Of a DNA stretch of 64,000 bases, positions 46,060-57,853 are shown in pieces. Numbering within the stretch: the first letter of the stretch is position 1; the number at the start of each line of letters is the position of its first letter. Position numbers and translations under genes: made by a program. The notes under the pieces are model-generated. The model had not been told where the DNA came from. It did no database searches and saw only the letters and a list, made by a program, of their open reading frames with translations. This DNA comes from Gambelia wislizenii (lineage: Eukaryota; Chordata; Lepidosauria; Squamata; Crotaphytidae), in assembly GCA_030847615.1 (NCBI GenBank), contig JAUMIR010000005.1, positions 58,617,001 through 58,681,000 of the forward strand, read 5' to 3'.

Positions 46060-46182
46060 GATTTTCCTTGGTTTTTTTCCGGGCTGTGAGGCCGTGTTCT
46101 GGAAGAGTTTACACGGCCTCACAGCCCGGAAAAAACCCAAGGAAAATCTATGGATGCTGGTGGTGAAAGCCTTTGACTTCAC
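46060..46182 (+). mobile_element. Short Penelope-like insertion with near-perfect palindrome
   Basis: 'gattttccttggtttttttc' and 'gggctgtgaggccgtgt' are mirrored by 'acacggcctcacagcccgg' and 'aaaacccaaggaaaatc', with an 11-13-base loop. The end is 'ctatggatgctggtggtgaa' and 'agcctttgacttcac'. The 12-bp TSD aaagttatcatg is at 46048-46059 and 46183-46194. It lacks the hammerhead-like core present at 37.1 kb. Confidence 0.75.
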
Positions 46183-46194
46183 AAAGTTATCATG

Positions 46195-47506
46195 CATTAA
46201 AAGTGAATTTTTAAAAATAGTTCATTGTAACAGAAATCAAAATGCCAGAGACTGGAGATTAAACCATGAGATTAGAGGCCAGTAAGCTTAATATTTATGC
46301 TAGATAAATCAGTAAGACGTAATTAGACGTAAACTGATCAAGCACATAGAAGGACAAGTCTTACTAAAGAAGTGTGCACATGGCTTCCTCAAGATAAGCT
46401 CTGTCTCATTAACCTTTGAGAGTCAATAAGCATGAGATATCTTACCAAATTCCTGAGGGAATTTGAATGTATGAAGCAGTCCTACTGGAAACATGAAATG
46501 GCTGCCCAAAGGCTAATTGGCTTTGAGATATCAATAAAATTCTATATTAACTGCAAATTAATCAGTGCAGGTACTCTAGCTGGCACCCATTCACCGCTCA
46601 AAAACTAACATCCAAGGTTTGTAGTCACGTATGTTTCATGTTACTTTCTTATCATAGGAAAGTAGGAGGCTATTTTATCATTATATGGAATGTACCATTT
46701 GACACTAGCCAGTTCAAATATAGAGATAGTCTTGCAGTGTAGTTAACAGTACACTACACTGTATAAATATGTTATCAGCATTATAAATCCTTCTCTATCA
46801 TAGAGAGCAAGATGAAATTAGATTAGTGATTGGAATGGAGTGCCTAAATGCCTGGGAACTGATAGGGCTGCACAAAACACTCATAACACTATGATTTTGA
46901 AAGGGGCCATGATTACAATACATTATTTACTTTTGCCCTTAATGCTTGTTTTCATTATCTTTCCCCTCAATTTTTTCCTTTTCATAATGTCAACCAGACT
47001 TCAATATGATTTTAAGAACATGGCAACATTGTACTTTGGATGTTGGCATTGTCCTTTTTTTTTACTACCTACAGAGCGAAATTATTATGTACAGTACTTT
47101 GTATCTAATGTGCTCTCAAACACTCCAATATCCAATGCTTTGTTTTAGGGTACTTCATATCTCGAACCACATTAAATTCAAAACAACTTTGTAATAAAGG
47201 TTTTTGTCTTTAAATGTTTCTGAACCAGATGAAACAATTTAATTTAGGATAATTTAAAATGTGATCTTATTTGAACTTGGGAATAAGACTTGCTGAACAC
47301 AATGGTACTTATTTATGCATAGATATGTATAGGACTGCATTGTTAAATAATTACTTTAAAATAACCAAGAAAAGCTTAAATTTGAATAATCTTAATATTT
47401 TGTTCTGAGTATGTATACATATTAATTGGTTTCTACAGGAAATACAACTTAACTTGTTTTCAACTAGAGACACTATCCTATCTAGAAGTGTCAGTATAAA
47501 AACATG
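46195..47506. other. No recognised gene
   Basis: AT-rich non-coding sequence. Confidence 0.4.
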
Positions 47507-47508
47507 TA

Positions 47509-47738
47509 CAGTTGTCCCTCTGTATCCACGGATTTGGTATCCATGGATTTAAGTATTCATGGCTTGAAAATATTCTTAAAAAAATAATAATCCAAAAAAC
47601 AAACCTTGATTTTGCCATCTTATATAAGGGACACCATTTTGCTATGCCCATTGCGTAAAATGGGACTTGAGTATTCACGGATTTTGGTATCCACGGGGGT
47701 CATGGAACCAAACTGCAGCGAATATGAAGGGACAACTG
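47509..47738. mobile_element. Tigger/pogo-type element
   Basis: Perfect terminal inverted repeat cagttgtccct / agggacaactg with TA duplicated on both sides. The interior contains 'aaatattcttaaaaaaataa', 'tatataagggacaccatttt' and 'gattttggtatccacggggg'. Confidence 0.92.
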
Positions 47739-47740
47739 TA

Positions 47741-48630
47741 TATTATTCAAAATCTTTGACCATACAGCTATTTTTGTTACAGTTCATGACTTCTTACCTC
47801 ATGTTTATATTATATGGCATTTTTCCCATGTAACATTTTTGCTCAATATATTTGAGCAAGGGTCATGGATTCACTTATGAAATATTATGTACATAGATTA
47901 AATGTGTTTGTTTACATTACAATCAGGAAACATCTAAACTGTTGTAATTTTAAGGGATAATGATTATAACTAAAGCTTTAGGGGGAAAATCTGATTTAAA
48001 TTTAAATTTGAAATGTTATTTATATCAGATTATTTCTATATAGGTTAAAAGGTCTACAAGATTTACAGGGTTAAAAGGAAGCAAGTACTGTACATTATTA
48101 AAAACATACAAAAAATATCAGTCTTTTAAAAAGCGTTTTAGAAAGACAGACAAAAGCATATCAAAAGATAGAAAGAAGAAAGGATGAAGCAAAAAAAAAA
48201 AAGAGAGGGGGGGGGGACACAAGAGAGATAAAAAAGCAATACATTTTCAAAGACTAACTAAACAGAAGCCTTTTACCTGCCTTCAAAGGACTACTGGAAA
48301 GGAGGACATTGCACATACATCTCTTGGAAGAGTTTCACAGCACCAAGGTATATGTATTTATCCAGCTCGGAAAGGGGAATGAATGAACAGTGTTTATTTT
48401 TAAAATACAAGGAAAAGGGACTGCTCTTGTTAAAGGCATACAGGTCCCAATAAAATGGAATTCAGAGCAGGATCTCATGAGAAAATCTTAAGTGCTGCTT
48501 GTGACTGTGTGTTCATGCAGGTAAGGACTTTCCCTAGAGAGTCAGGACTGAAATGAAGGTAAGATCCAGCACTTCTGACTGGCAGTCACTGCAGATGCTT
48601 CAGGATAGGCAAAATAAATTAATATTGGTC
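47741..48630. other. No recognised gene
   Basis: AT-rich, with poly-A/poly-G at 48190-48220. Confidence 0.4.
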
Positions 48631-48633
48631 TAC

Positions 48634-49018
48634 ACCAGTGGCTCTTTTTCTTTACCAGGGACCCCCTTTAAATTTCTTTTGTTGCTGTGGACTCCCACAA
48701 CTTAACTAAAGATTTAAAATGATGATGATGATGATGGTGGTGGTGGTGATGATGCAATTACACCATTATTAAACCTTCTGTTAGAGGCACTGGAAGGGGA
48801 GGGAAGAGTTTTCTCCGGCTTCTTCCTGCAAGTTTGTGGCTGGAGTGGATTGAGTGGCAATGTGCACGCCGAACCAGCCAGTCAGCCAGCCTTTGCCTTG
48901 GCTCCTGTCACGCTGCCACTCCACTGCAGGGAGGAGGTGGGCCAAGCAGCCTTCAAGCCTTCGCAGACCCCCTGTGAGGACGCCGTGGACCCTGGGGGTC
49001 CCTGGACCACAGGTTAAG
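48634..49018. mobile_element. hAT-type MITE
   Basis: Starts ccagtggctctttttctttac and ends 'ccacaggttaagaaccact'. It is the reverse orientation of 57461-57845 ('gggtccctggaccacagg', (GAT)n-like tract at 48720-48755). No clear TSD. Confidence 0.7.
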
Positions 49019-49339
49019 AACCACTCATTAACAGGAAACCTGCCTTATTCTGCACCGGATGAGTTTTTGGATCAACAACAAATACAACTTGATGTGGAGG
49101 GTATCACAACATTCTTATCTGGAGATCAACAAACCAGGACTGACAGTATCCAAGTCTGTCTTCTAGCAGGCTGCAGGCACCATGGGCAAATCAGCCATCA
49201 CAGATAAATGGTACTTTGGACCACACTAGCCAGCTGGGAGTCGAGGGACATCACTAGGTCCAGCAGTACTTTCAGGCTGAAAATTATGGAGAGTAACCCC
49301 ATCTGTAATGGGCATGCATGCACACACATGCGCACGCGC

Positions 49340-49382
<43 letters not shown>
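49340..49382. repeat. (TA)n(CA)n microsatellite
   Basis: About nine TA units followed by about twelve CA units, directly before a SINE. Confidence 0.95.
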
Positions 49383-49388
<6 letters not shown>

Positions 49389-49398
49389 TATAGATATA

Positions 49399-49619
49399 GG
49401 AGCCCTGGTGGCGCAGTGGTTAAATGCCGGTACTGCAGCCACAAGGTTGTGAGTTTGATCCTACAAGGCTCCAGGTTGACTCAGCCTTCCATCCTTCCAT
49501 AGGTTGGTAAAATGAGTACCCAGCTTTTTGAGGGCAATTAGTTAACACATTGTAAACCGCTTACGGAGTGCTTTGCAATGATAAGCGGTATAGAAATATA
49601 AATGCTATTGCTATATATA
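49399..49619 (+). mobile_element. Sauria-type tRNA-derived SINE
   Basis: Starts ggagccctggtggcgcagtgg (A-box region 'tggcgcagtgg'), then 'ggttgtgagtttgatcc' (B-box-like, RNA polymerase III promoter). The body has 'gtaaaatgagtacccagctt' and 'cattgtaaaccgctta', and the tail 'aatgctattgctat'. Full-length head and body; a short deletion follows 'ctgcagccac'. It is strong evidence for a squamate genome. Confidence 0.9.
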
Positions 49620-50600
49620 ATCCAGAGGTGAGAAAAGTGCAGCCCTCCTTATTTTGCTGAACTGTAAAACCTCACCACTAGCTATGCCAGCTAGAATAGG
49701 AGCTGTAGGCCAACAACATGTTCTGCATCTCTCTTACCTAGTTAATCAGTCTACCAAGTCCCCAGTTGCCACCAAGGCTACCTTATGCGGACTGAACGTC
49801 TGTATTCACCTTCACTTCAGTTCATCACTGGCTACAGATGTTTTTATTCAAGGACTAGACTGCCTCACCTTGGCTTCATAAAAAAAAAAAAGAGGCAGGT
49901 GTCATCAGCAATACGACATCCATCAGAAAACAGTATCAAACCTTCAGGAACCACACTGAAAAACAGTCTCCCTGTATCACCTTCTGCAACCTATCATCAA
50001 GGAATGAATGCAATTACTGGAAAGAGGCACATTCAGTTCCTAATATCAGAAGGTAATCTGTGACAATACCATGGCTGAGGGTATTAAAAGTAACTGAAAA
50101 GTCCAGCAGAATTAAAAGCATGTCACTCACTCCATCTCTCTTATGGAAAAGGTCATGAGCCAGGGGCGGGGGAGACAAACTTTGTTCCCAAAGAAGCCAG
50201 ACTGAAAAATGGATCCAGATAATCAGCCTAAGAGTAAAGCTAAGAATAGAGATGACCAACACCATCTTCTGAAGTATTGCTCCCCAAAATGCGTACTGGA
50301 AATAGGCTGATAATTTCTCATTGCCATGGCCAAGTTCTTTCATTTCTTCTTTTCTGGAGGAGATGGATAACAGTAATCTTCTTCACAGAAGCTGCCACAT
50401 GTTCTGCAATAAAAATGCATGGAAGACCATGCCTACTAGTCAATAAAACCTCAATACAAGGACATTAAATTGAAATGGCAAGTTGTAGCAAGTCCAGTAA
50501 ATGTTTGATAAGTGTATAGAAAGTGTTTGAATAATCACAATATTTGACTTTCCACTACATATTATAAAGACAGTGGGTTTGCATCTAGACTTAAAGATCA
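49620..50600. other. No recognised gene
   Basis: Mixed sequence. The frame 50014-50343 (minus) reads LLILLDFSVTFNTLSHGIVTDYLL; the 'LLDFSVTFNTLSHGIVT' part resembles the RT stretch 'LLDLSAAFDT' common in non-LTR elements, so an old antisense LINE RT remnant is likely at about 50,010-50,340. Confidence 0.45.
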
Positions 50601-50603
50601 TCT

Positions 50604-51560
50604 ACACTGGCACCATAATCTAGGGCCAGTCCGGAGCATTATGCTCCGGAGTTGCCCTGGATTGACACAATGCCAGCTACAGGTACCAGTGTGGATCTGT
50701 TCTGGAGCCATGCCATAGTCCAGTTGAGTGACCCCTGTCAGGGGATGATAGGATATTCAATCCCCATCAGAAGCCAAAAACTGTCTCAGCAGACTAGGTA
50801 GCAAACCTTTCCCAAGAATACTCTCACACACAGAGTGTTTGGTGTCCAGAAAACAGGAAATGCTTTTAATCTTCAGTAGTTTCAGTATGTACAGAGACAA
50901 AGTGCTATGCCAGGAACATAGGGAGAGAATGAACACTGATCTGGCTCTCTTATATACAACTCAGCACACCATTGGCTTACCCAAGCACATAGTTACATTG
51001 CATCAGATTTCCATCTACATGGCTTTGTAATGTCACAATCCTTCTTCTGATGCAATCCTTCTCATGCAGCTGTAGCATGATTAGCATGACTGGCAGTTCA
51101 TGGAGTCAGTCATCATGACTCAGCATGATTTCTGCAGTTGTTTGGCCATTTTAAAACTCAGGGTTCAGTAACCAAGTCCTGACAACTCCCTCCTTGTTGA
51201 TTGCATGGTGTGGTGCCCCAATCTGACCTAACCAGCAGGGATGTTGATGGCCAGGCTCTCGGCTTGGTTAGTGAGTGAAGCAGCAGCAGCAGCAGCGGCA
51301 CCAAGGGGGATGGGCCAATGGGCCCAATGCGGTGGGTTTGTAGATGTGTGGACAGCTGGGTCACTCCAGATCCAGCCCAATCCAGTTGTCCCCATGTCCA
51401 AAACACTGGGGCCACTCTGGAATTTCTTGGAAACTCCAGAGCAACCTGCATTTTCTTTTAAACCAGATTACCAGCTAAAAGGAACAGATTCACTATGTGC
51501 ATTGTGTGTACAAATGACACCAGATTTGGTGTGGGTATGCATTTTATCCTTAGTGTAGAC
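50604..51560. mobile_element. Non-autonomous DNA element hosting a solo LTR
   Basis: Left 'atcatctacactggcacc' and right 'ccttagtgtagacaagccc' are approximate inverted ends like the 24.8-kb element. A perfect palindrome tccggagcat-atgctccgga lies near 50,633-50,653. A solo LTR sits inside at 50736-51184. Confidence 0.4.
50736..51184 (-). mobile_element. Solo LTR, antisense
   Basis: 449 bp with inverted ends tgtcagg...cctgaca. On the minus strand it has a TATA-like 'tatataagagagccagatc', then 'gattaaaagcatttcctg' as a possible polyadenylation signal. Flanks acccc/actcc could be a 5-bp duplication with one change. No internal retroviral sequence adjoins it. Confidence 0.6.
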
Positions 51561-52340
51561 AAGCCCCTAGACATGCTTAGAGTAAACATACTGAAATCAG
51601 TGGGGTGCCCACATTAATGAAAACTAAGTTTGGATCCAAACTAGCATTTTTCTACTAATGTTTAATTACCGGTAAGATAAAGCAGAACTTTAACAGAGAT
51701 TGCGAAGGCCTGTTGCTGAAATATACAAGTCACAGAAGGAAAAGAAAAATATTTCTAAGAGTATCGATTATAAAACTCCCAACAAAACAATTTATATTTT
51801 TTCCTAAATTTACTTTTAATCTCAGTAATAGGAATTCCTTTTGCTGCCATCAACTGTTCCCTATGGATATAGTCCAGGACACTGAGTCGTGTCCAGCACG
51901 ATCAAAGCAATGTTCTCCATGCCAGAGACAAAATGAAAGGGTACTGTTTTAGCAGCACATTCAGCATTATTAAAAAGGAAGAGAATATAGTGATTGAATG
52001 CCCCATGCCAAGGATGGCCAACTGTGAATGAGGCAGGGGGCAGTTTTTGCCCCTATAGCTCTTAGTGGGCCAACATCACATTGCTTCAGGTTTCATTTTT
52101 GTCCAAATGTTGGTCAATTTTAAAAAAAGTTTTAGGGTATGTTGGGGACTTGGGGACTAACCCACTGCATATTGCAGTAGTTTTGACCCATTTGGAGTGG
52201 TTCTGGGGGCGATTTTTTTTTTTTTTTTTTAAGGTAGAAGGCAGTAGAAAAATATGAAGACCACACTGCAGGTAGATAGACTCAGGGAAGCCAAAGCCCT
52301 GAGTTTGTAAGATCTGAGTAGGGCTGTTGATAACAGGGTG
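51561..52340. other. No recognised gene
   Basis: AT-rich. At about 52,005-52,230 there is a diverged repeat with a poly-T tract ('gttctgggggcgattttt'), perhaps a DNA-element remnant. Confidence 0.35.
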
Positions 52341-52344
52341 ACGT

Positions 52345-52347
<3 letters not shown>

Positions 52348-52382
<35 letters not shown>

Positions 52383-52440
52383 ATGCCTTCAAGTTGACTT
52401 GTGGTGACCCCATGAACTTCATAAGGTTGACTTAGAACTC
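52348..52440 (-). repeat. (GT)n with 5S-SINE tail
   Basis: About 17 GT units followed by 'gcatgccttcaagttgactt' and 'gtggtgaccccatgaacttc', the same junction as at 15.37 and 29.64 kb. Confidence 0.75.
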
Positions 52441-52940
52441 TCTAAGTTTATGGATTGCCATAAGTCAAAGTCAACTTGACAGCAATTAACAACAAAAGAC
52501 CAAGAGAATGAAAACAGCCACACACAAGCCCCAAAAAAGAAGTTACAGCTTCTACAAAAAATGGTAGAAAGAACTGGATCTGTAATTGTTGTAGAGCTAA
52601 GGAGCCTATGCCAATGACCTGATAGAAATCAGAAAGAGTTACAGCCTTCTCACAAGACAGAGCTGGGGAACAGCACACTTAGCTCCTACTGTGATCATAG
52701 TGATGCACTGCAAAGCTAGCTGAGGTATCAAGCCTAAGTGAATAAGGAGGTCAGCTCTTACTTATCTTCAATGAAGTCTATTTATCTTCCTCTAGCCTTC
52801 AGACCGGTGGCTGAAGGTCTGATGCTAAAGGAGATCAGGAAGTGCCACCTGTGTTCTGTTGTCATCTTACGTCAGATTTTTAACTATTTAATTCTGTGTA
52901 GATGGGAAGCTATGTTCTGCACAGATCACTACTGAATATA

Positions 52941-53333
52941 CAGTATACTCGTGTATAAGTCTAGAAATTTTAGTCAAAAAATCAACCCAAAAAAACTGGG
53001 TCAATTTATTGACAGGTCAATGTGAATACTGTACCTTAACCCTTATCAAAAAATGGAGCCATCCCCTTTTCTGGGTAGAGCAGTGAAAGGCCTTTTCAAT
53101 TGCCTGAGTGGGAAAATGGTGGTGGTGGCTGCTATGGTCAGCTGCCCCCTTCAAGTGGGATGACACTTTCACCTCTCTGCAAAATGGATCCGAGGGGTCC
53201 TCTACATCCTTTGTTACATACCCCTAAGTTTTACCTTTGACTTATCACAAGTCATATCAAAAACCATAATTTTGGCCCAAAAAACCTGCCTTTGACGTAT
53301 AGATGAGATTGACTTATACACGAGTATATACTG
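52941..53333. mobile_element. DNA transposon with TA target, non-autonomous
   Basis: Inverted ends cagtatactcgtgtataagt and 'acttatacacgagtatatac' closing in tg, flanked by TA at 52939-52940 and 53334-53335. The interior is non-coding. A Tc1/mariner/pogo-type element. Confidence 0.85.
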
Positions 53334-53335
53334 TA

Positions 53336-54400
53336 ATTTCCATGGTGCTCTCAATATGGAAAGAATAGGATTCATACCATAAACAAGCTGTGAAGAGACA
53401 TAACAGAAGTTACTGCCTTTTTGAATGAAATCACAGAGGAAGTATGTCTTTTTCCCACATTTGACCCTGACAAGATACATGTCAATCTATAAATATATAA
53501 GCTTTGAGAAAAGCCAAAGCAAACTATGTGCAAAACACAACTCAGCTTTAAGCAACAGCTTCTCAGATTGCAAAACATAGCTCATCTCCATGTAACATCT
53601 TCCTTTGCCTGTTCCATATGATAAGTTCCCAGCTTTTAAATACCCTCTTATCACTAACATTGATTGAACAGAACAGCAAAAAAAGCTTTCCACAGCCTTC
53701 GCAGAAAAGCAGATGTGGCACTGATACTATAATATGCACACAGGCTGTGATGTTAGAAAGCAATTGCTCATTGACCAGCAAATGGCAGCAACCTACTCAA
53801 TTGGGGGGGGGGAGGGGATAAACTGCCTTGGGCCAGATACACAACCATTCTGTAATTATCAAGGAAAAAGTGCTGTTACACAACAAAGCCACATCCCACG
53901 CCAGTTCACATTTCACAAGAGTGAAGGTATGTGATTCATTTTTTTTAATATACCTAAGGATGCATTTTAGTTACTACTACTATTACTAATAATAGTAATA
54001 ACAATGGACAGAGGCAGAGTGTTTTTTTTAAGTATACTACTTCAATTAAACACTATTGAAAGGTTAAAAATAAAACTAAAGAAATATGCAAAGAGGGAAA
54101 CAGATTTTCCGTAGATTCTGTACATATCTACAAAAAATATATAGCTGGCTTAGTTCAGTTGATTGCTCAGGCTTCATAAATGCTGGTCTATGAAGCCAAA
54201 AGCAAGGAGCAGGGTCAGGCTCCTTTCTCATAGAATGCTGGGGCTTATGAAGAGATCCTGGCTTATATTAAGCAATTTTTTTTTCTTTTACATCCAAACT
54301 GAGGAACTCTAACTTAACACTAGTTAATCAGCCAGGAAAATAACCCAGAATCACATCATATCACATTAGATATATCAAAGAATCATGACCCAAAGCTTGG
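53336..54400. other. No recognised gene
   Basis: AT-rich, with a poly-G run at 53803-53818 and an (ATT/TAA)-like stretch at 53975-54005. Confidence 0.4.
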
Positions 54401-54404
54401 AAAT

Positions 54405-54495
54405 GTTGCTTATTTGAACTACAACTTCCAGAATCCCCTAGCCAGCATGGCCAGTGGTAAAGCTGACTGGGAATTCTGGGAACTGTGATCCAAAC
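54405..54495. mobile_element. Small palindromic DNA element
   Basis: 'aactacaacttccagaatcc' and 'ggaattctgggaactgtgat' are inverted around 'cagcatggccagtgg'. Same family as 61865-61980 and the piece at 19.2 kb. Confidence 0.6.
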
Positions 54496-54977
54496 ACATA
54501 CCTCTTCCAAGCTCTGTTACATCCATGTTCCAGTATTATAATAAGCCAGGGCTCCACAGGAACCCTGGTTTATCAAGGATGAGCAGTATGGATCTGCATA
54601 CTTCCTATCACTCCTGCTTACAGTATTCAGCTAAATGAATAACAAACAGATTGTGTTGGTCCATTTTGTTGTTTTAAATGTGTCCTATGAACTCAGTAGG
54701 AAGCCAGCTCTCTGGCTTGCAAATCCTGATAAACCAGATAATGAATCCATAGTTTGTTCTATGCTTGTCTGGTTCATCAGAAACATGCCAGAAAACCGGT
54801 TCATATATCACAATAAACAAGCCATGGACCATAGCATTTAGCAAGTCTCTTGAACTATAGCTAACTGTGATGTCCAAATATGGTCTATGACTTAATACTA
54901 GCTCAGATCTTCATGGAGTAGTGAGGGCATGATGGGAGACACAATAAGAGGAGTATTCCACCCCATGCTCATTTATG

Positions 54978-55464
54978 GTTTCAGTTTTAGACAGCCCAGA
55001 GTTAGAAAGGACTGCAAGTGCTGCTTAATCCAACCCCCTACCATACTAAAGCACTCCCAAGAGATGCCCATCCACTCTCTGTTTAATGGCCTCCAAAGAA
55101 AAAGTCCACCACTCTCTGAACCTGCCTATTCAACTGTCAAACAGCTTTTACTGTCAAAAACTTCTTCCTGATGTTTACATGGGATCTCTTTTCTTGTAAT
55201 TTGAACGCACTGGCTTGTGTTCTAATTTCTGGAGCACCAGAAAACAAGCTCTCCCCATCTTCTACAAAACAACCCTTCAGATATTTTAAGGATAATCATA
55301 TCACCTCTCAATCTTCTTTTCTCCAAACTAAACATCCCCAGTTCCCTAAGCCATTCCTCATAGGGCTATTTGCAGACCTTTAACCATCTTTGTTGCCTTC
55401 CTTTCTATACGTTCCTGCTTGTCAATATCTTTTCTGAACTGTAGCACCCAGAATGGGACACAAT
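54978..55464 (-). mobile_element. CR1 LINE 3' region, antisense
   Basis: The minus frame 55358-55681 includes [30 protein letters not shown], homologous to the CR1 segment at 29.85 kb. Downstream come 'ctggggatgtttagtttgga'-type sequence and 'tcctaaatatctgaagggtt'-type sequence. The rest is broken. Confidence 0.85.
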
Positions 55465-55465
55465 A

Positions 55466-56722
55466 CAGGTTGCCCCCTGTATCCATGGAACCAATATCCA
55501 TGGAACCAATATCTGTGGTTAAAGTTATCCAAGAGACACAAATAGGGAACACATACCATAGAGTTGCACTGGAAATGCCTATAGGGGTATCTTCTCTAGA
55601 AATCACTAGGGGGTCGTTTACACGGCAAAATAAATCCTCAAAGAATGCGACAAGAAGCCTGATAGTCCCCACGCATTTCAAAGCAACAGCGCCCTTTTCA
55701 GAAGGAGGGGGTGCAAAAACCCCATAAGTTGTGCAGTATTAGCTTTCGCTAGTTTTCCGCAGTTTTTTGATTAAGTTCGTGAAAATGCGCATAACTTATC
55801 GTGGGAACTAACGATCGTGTAAACTGGCATCTGCCTTTTCGAATTACTGTGAGCAGAGCTGAATCCTGATTGGTTGGAGTGACCATTCTGCTTTATCCGA
55901 AAAGACTGAGGGGTTGGAGAGAAAAAATTCACCCTCCTTCTGCTTGCAACCCACTTTGGAAAACAGAGCCCTTCCTGTCTGTCTTTCAGCGGGTGGGTGG
56001 GTGGGAAGATGCTTCGCTGGTGTGTGTGTGTGTGTGTGTGTGTGTGCTGGGAAACAGCCAATCGCATGTTCGTTCTTTTGTTTGTTTGTCCTTCCGTTCA
56101 CTTGCCTTTATTCAAGGCTTCGGAAGGGAGGGAAAACAAATGAGGCAAACCCTAGTTCTGTGGTGTGTGTTTGTGTGTGCATGTATAAAGGGAATCGAAG
56201 ATCGCTCCACCATGCTTTTGCTTGTTCGTGCTTTTATTGACTCCTTTCTTTATAGAAGCCTTTCAGGGCTGGGGAAGACGGGGGGGGGAAGTTTGACAGA
56301 TCGCTCTTTCGATCCCTTGTTTGTTTGTCCTTTTTCTTTCCTCTCATTATTTATGGTCTCCATAACCCCCTCCTTGCTCCCTCCCCGCCTCCTGCCTGGC
56401 TTTAATCATCTGGAGGAGATTCCCCCCACACACACCTTTGCCTGTGTGAATTAAGCAAAACAGAAAGTTGCTGGATCTGGCTTCATCATCCAAAAATGCC
56501 AGGCGCCGTGTGATTTATGCGCTCCTGATGCGAAAGAACGGTAATCCTGAATCTGGTGAACTTTTTCCTGTCGTGGAACCGGCCCCTAGGTCTTCCAATG
56601 GAACTCTATTGTATGTTTGTACAGGAGGTAGTTTATTTTAATGGGGTTTGCTATTATCTGTGGTTTCACTGATACACGCTAAGTCCAGAAACATATCCCG
56701 CACGGGTATGCGGGGTGACCTG
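55466..56722. mobile_element. Tigger-like element interrupted by a CpG-rich element
   Basis: Left 55466-55609 (caggttgccccctgtatcca ... 'tctctagaaatcac') and right 56587-56722 ('taggtcttccaatggaactc' ... 'gcggggtgacctg') line up with the uninterrupted relative at 62.09 kb. TA lies on both sides. Confidence 0.85.
55610..56586. mobile_element. CpG-rich non-autonomous DNA element with 3-bp TSD
   Basis: 977 bp. Ends ggggtcgtttacacggca and (rc) ggggccggttccacgaca are similar inverted repeats. TSD tag at 55607-55609 and 56587-56589. The interior is CpG-rich with a CCAAT box ('cctgattggttgga', 55867-55880) and (TG)n at 56020-56047. The 3-bp TSD and GGG ends point to PIF/Harbinger, but the TWA preference is not met. 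The open frame 55870-56454 (194 codons) is biased composition, not a known protein. Confidence 0.75.
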
Positions 56723-56724
56723 TA

Positions 56725-57450
56725 TTCCAAGAGAGGTATGACCAAAGCAGAATAGGGTGGAACTAGCACTTCCCTCCAATTAAATACTATACTATACTCC
56801 TGTTGAAGCAGCCTAGAATTTCTTTTGAGTGTTTCATAAACCCCAAAATGCTTGTCCAAAACTGTGTGTGCAGTTGTAACTACAGGTTAGCTTAGTTAAT
56901 AGACCAACAGAACTTTTCCCCTTAGAAAGCCACAACACAGGATTAGGGAAACATTGTTTAGATAAGTGAAGCCTGTACAACAGCAAGCACTTAGATCAGA
57001 AGAGATTTAATTACTTAGCTATTGAATTGAATAAGATAAGACACAGAATTTTAGGATCTATCTCTCTTCTCCCTCTAATGAAACCCTCAATTGATTTCAA
57101 TTTAACTAAACAGAACAAAACAAAAAAGTGCCTTATCACTCATTTTTAAAAGCAGCCAAGCACAGAGCATTAGGTGATTATAGAGGCAATATGCATTACA
57201 GAATTTGAGGGCAATTGTACTACTCATTAGAGACTGAAATGTTAAAACACACCTGTGGTCATATGCAGCATTTAAAAAACAACAGTGGATCAAGTACTTA
57301 TTAACCTTACAGGAATATCCAAGTGTGTTGCTACCAAACACATTTATTTCTGATTAACCTCAGGACAGTTCAAAACTGTATCGCAGCTAGGTCTCCAAGA
57401 GCCGGTTATTTGTAATTTTCAGAACTACAAAATGCTGTTAAATCATTGCC
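56725..57450. other. No recognised gene
   Basis: AT-rich non-coding. Confidence 0.4.
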
Positions 57451-57460
57451 ATGTACTAGC

Positions 57461-57845
57461 TCAGTGGTTCTTAACCTGTGGTCTGTGGATCCTCAGAGGG
57501 CTGCACTGTCCTCAAAGGGGGTCTGTGAAGGCTTGATGGCTGCTTGGCCCACCTCCCCCCCTGCAGTAGAATGACCATGTGACAGGATCCAAGGCAAAGG
57601 CTGGCTGGCTTGGCCTGCGCATTGCCATCCAATCTGCTCCAGCCACAAACTTGTAGGAAGAAGCAGGAGAAAAGTCTCCCCTCCCCGCCCAGTACCTCTG
57701 AGGGAAAGTTTAATGGATGGTGTAATTGGATGGTGACGATGACAATGACAATGATGATAGTTTTAAATCTTGAGTTAAGTCTTAGGGGTCCACAGCAACA
57801 AAAGATATTTAAAGGGGATCTTAAATTTAAAGGTTAAGAGCCACA
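57461..57845. mobile_element. hAT-type MITE with 8-bp TSD
   Basis: Starts tcagtggttcttaacctgtgg, ends 'aaaggttaagagccaca'. The TSD gtactagc is at 57453-57460 and 57846-57853. Non-coding. Relatives at 48.63 and 59.27 kb. Confidence 0.9.
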
Positions 57846-57853
57846 GTACTAGC

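Noticed and set aside
49198..49444. Frames over the TA/CA repeat
   Set aside because: They encode only dinucleotide-repeat peptides (CVCVYIYI) and SINE sequence.
49399..49470. tRNA gene
   Set aside because: Box A and B resemble a tRNA, but the downstream body and tail are SINE and no cloverleaf 3' half follows.
55870..56454. 194-codon plus-strand open frame
   Set aside because: It lies in a CpG-rich transposon interior, crosses a (TG)n tract coding a Val/Cys run, and shows no known domain. Low stop density follows from GC content.
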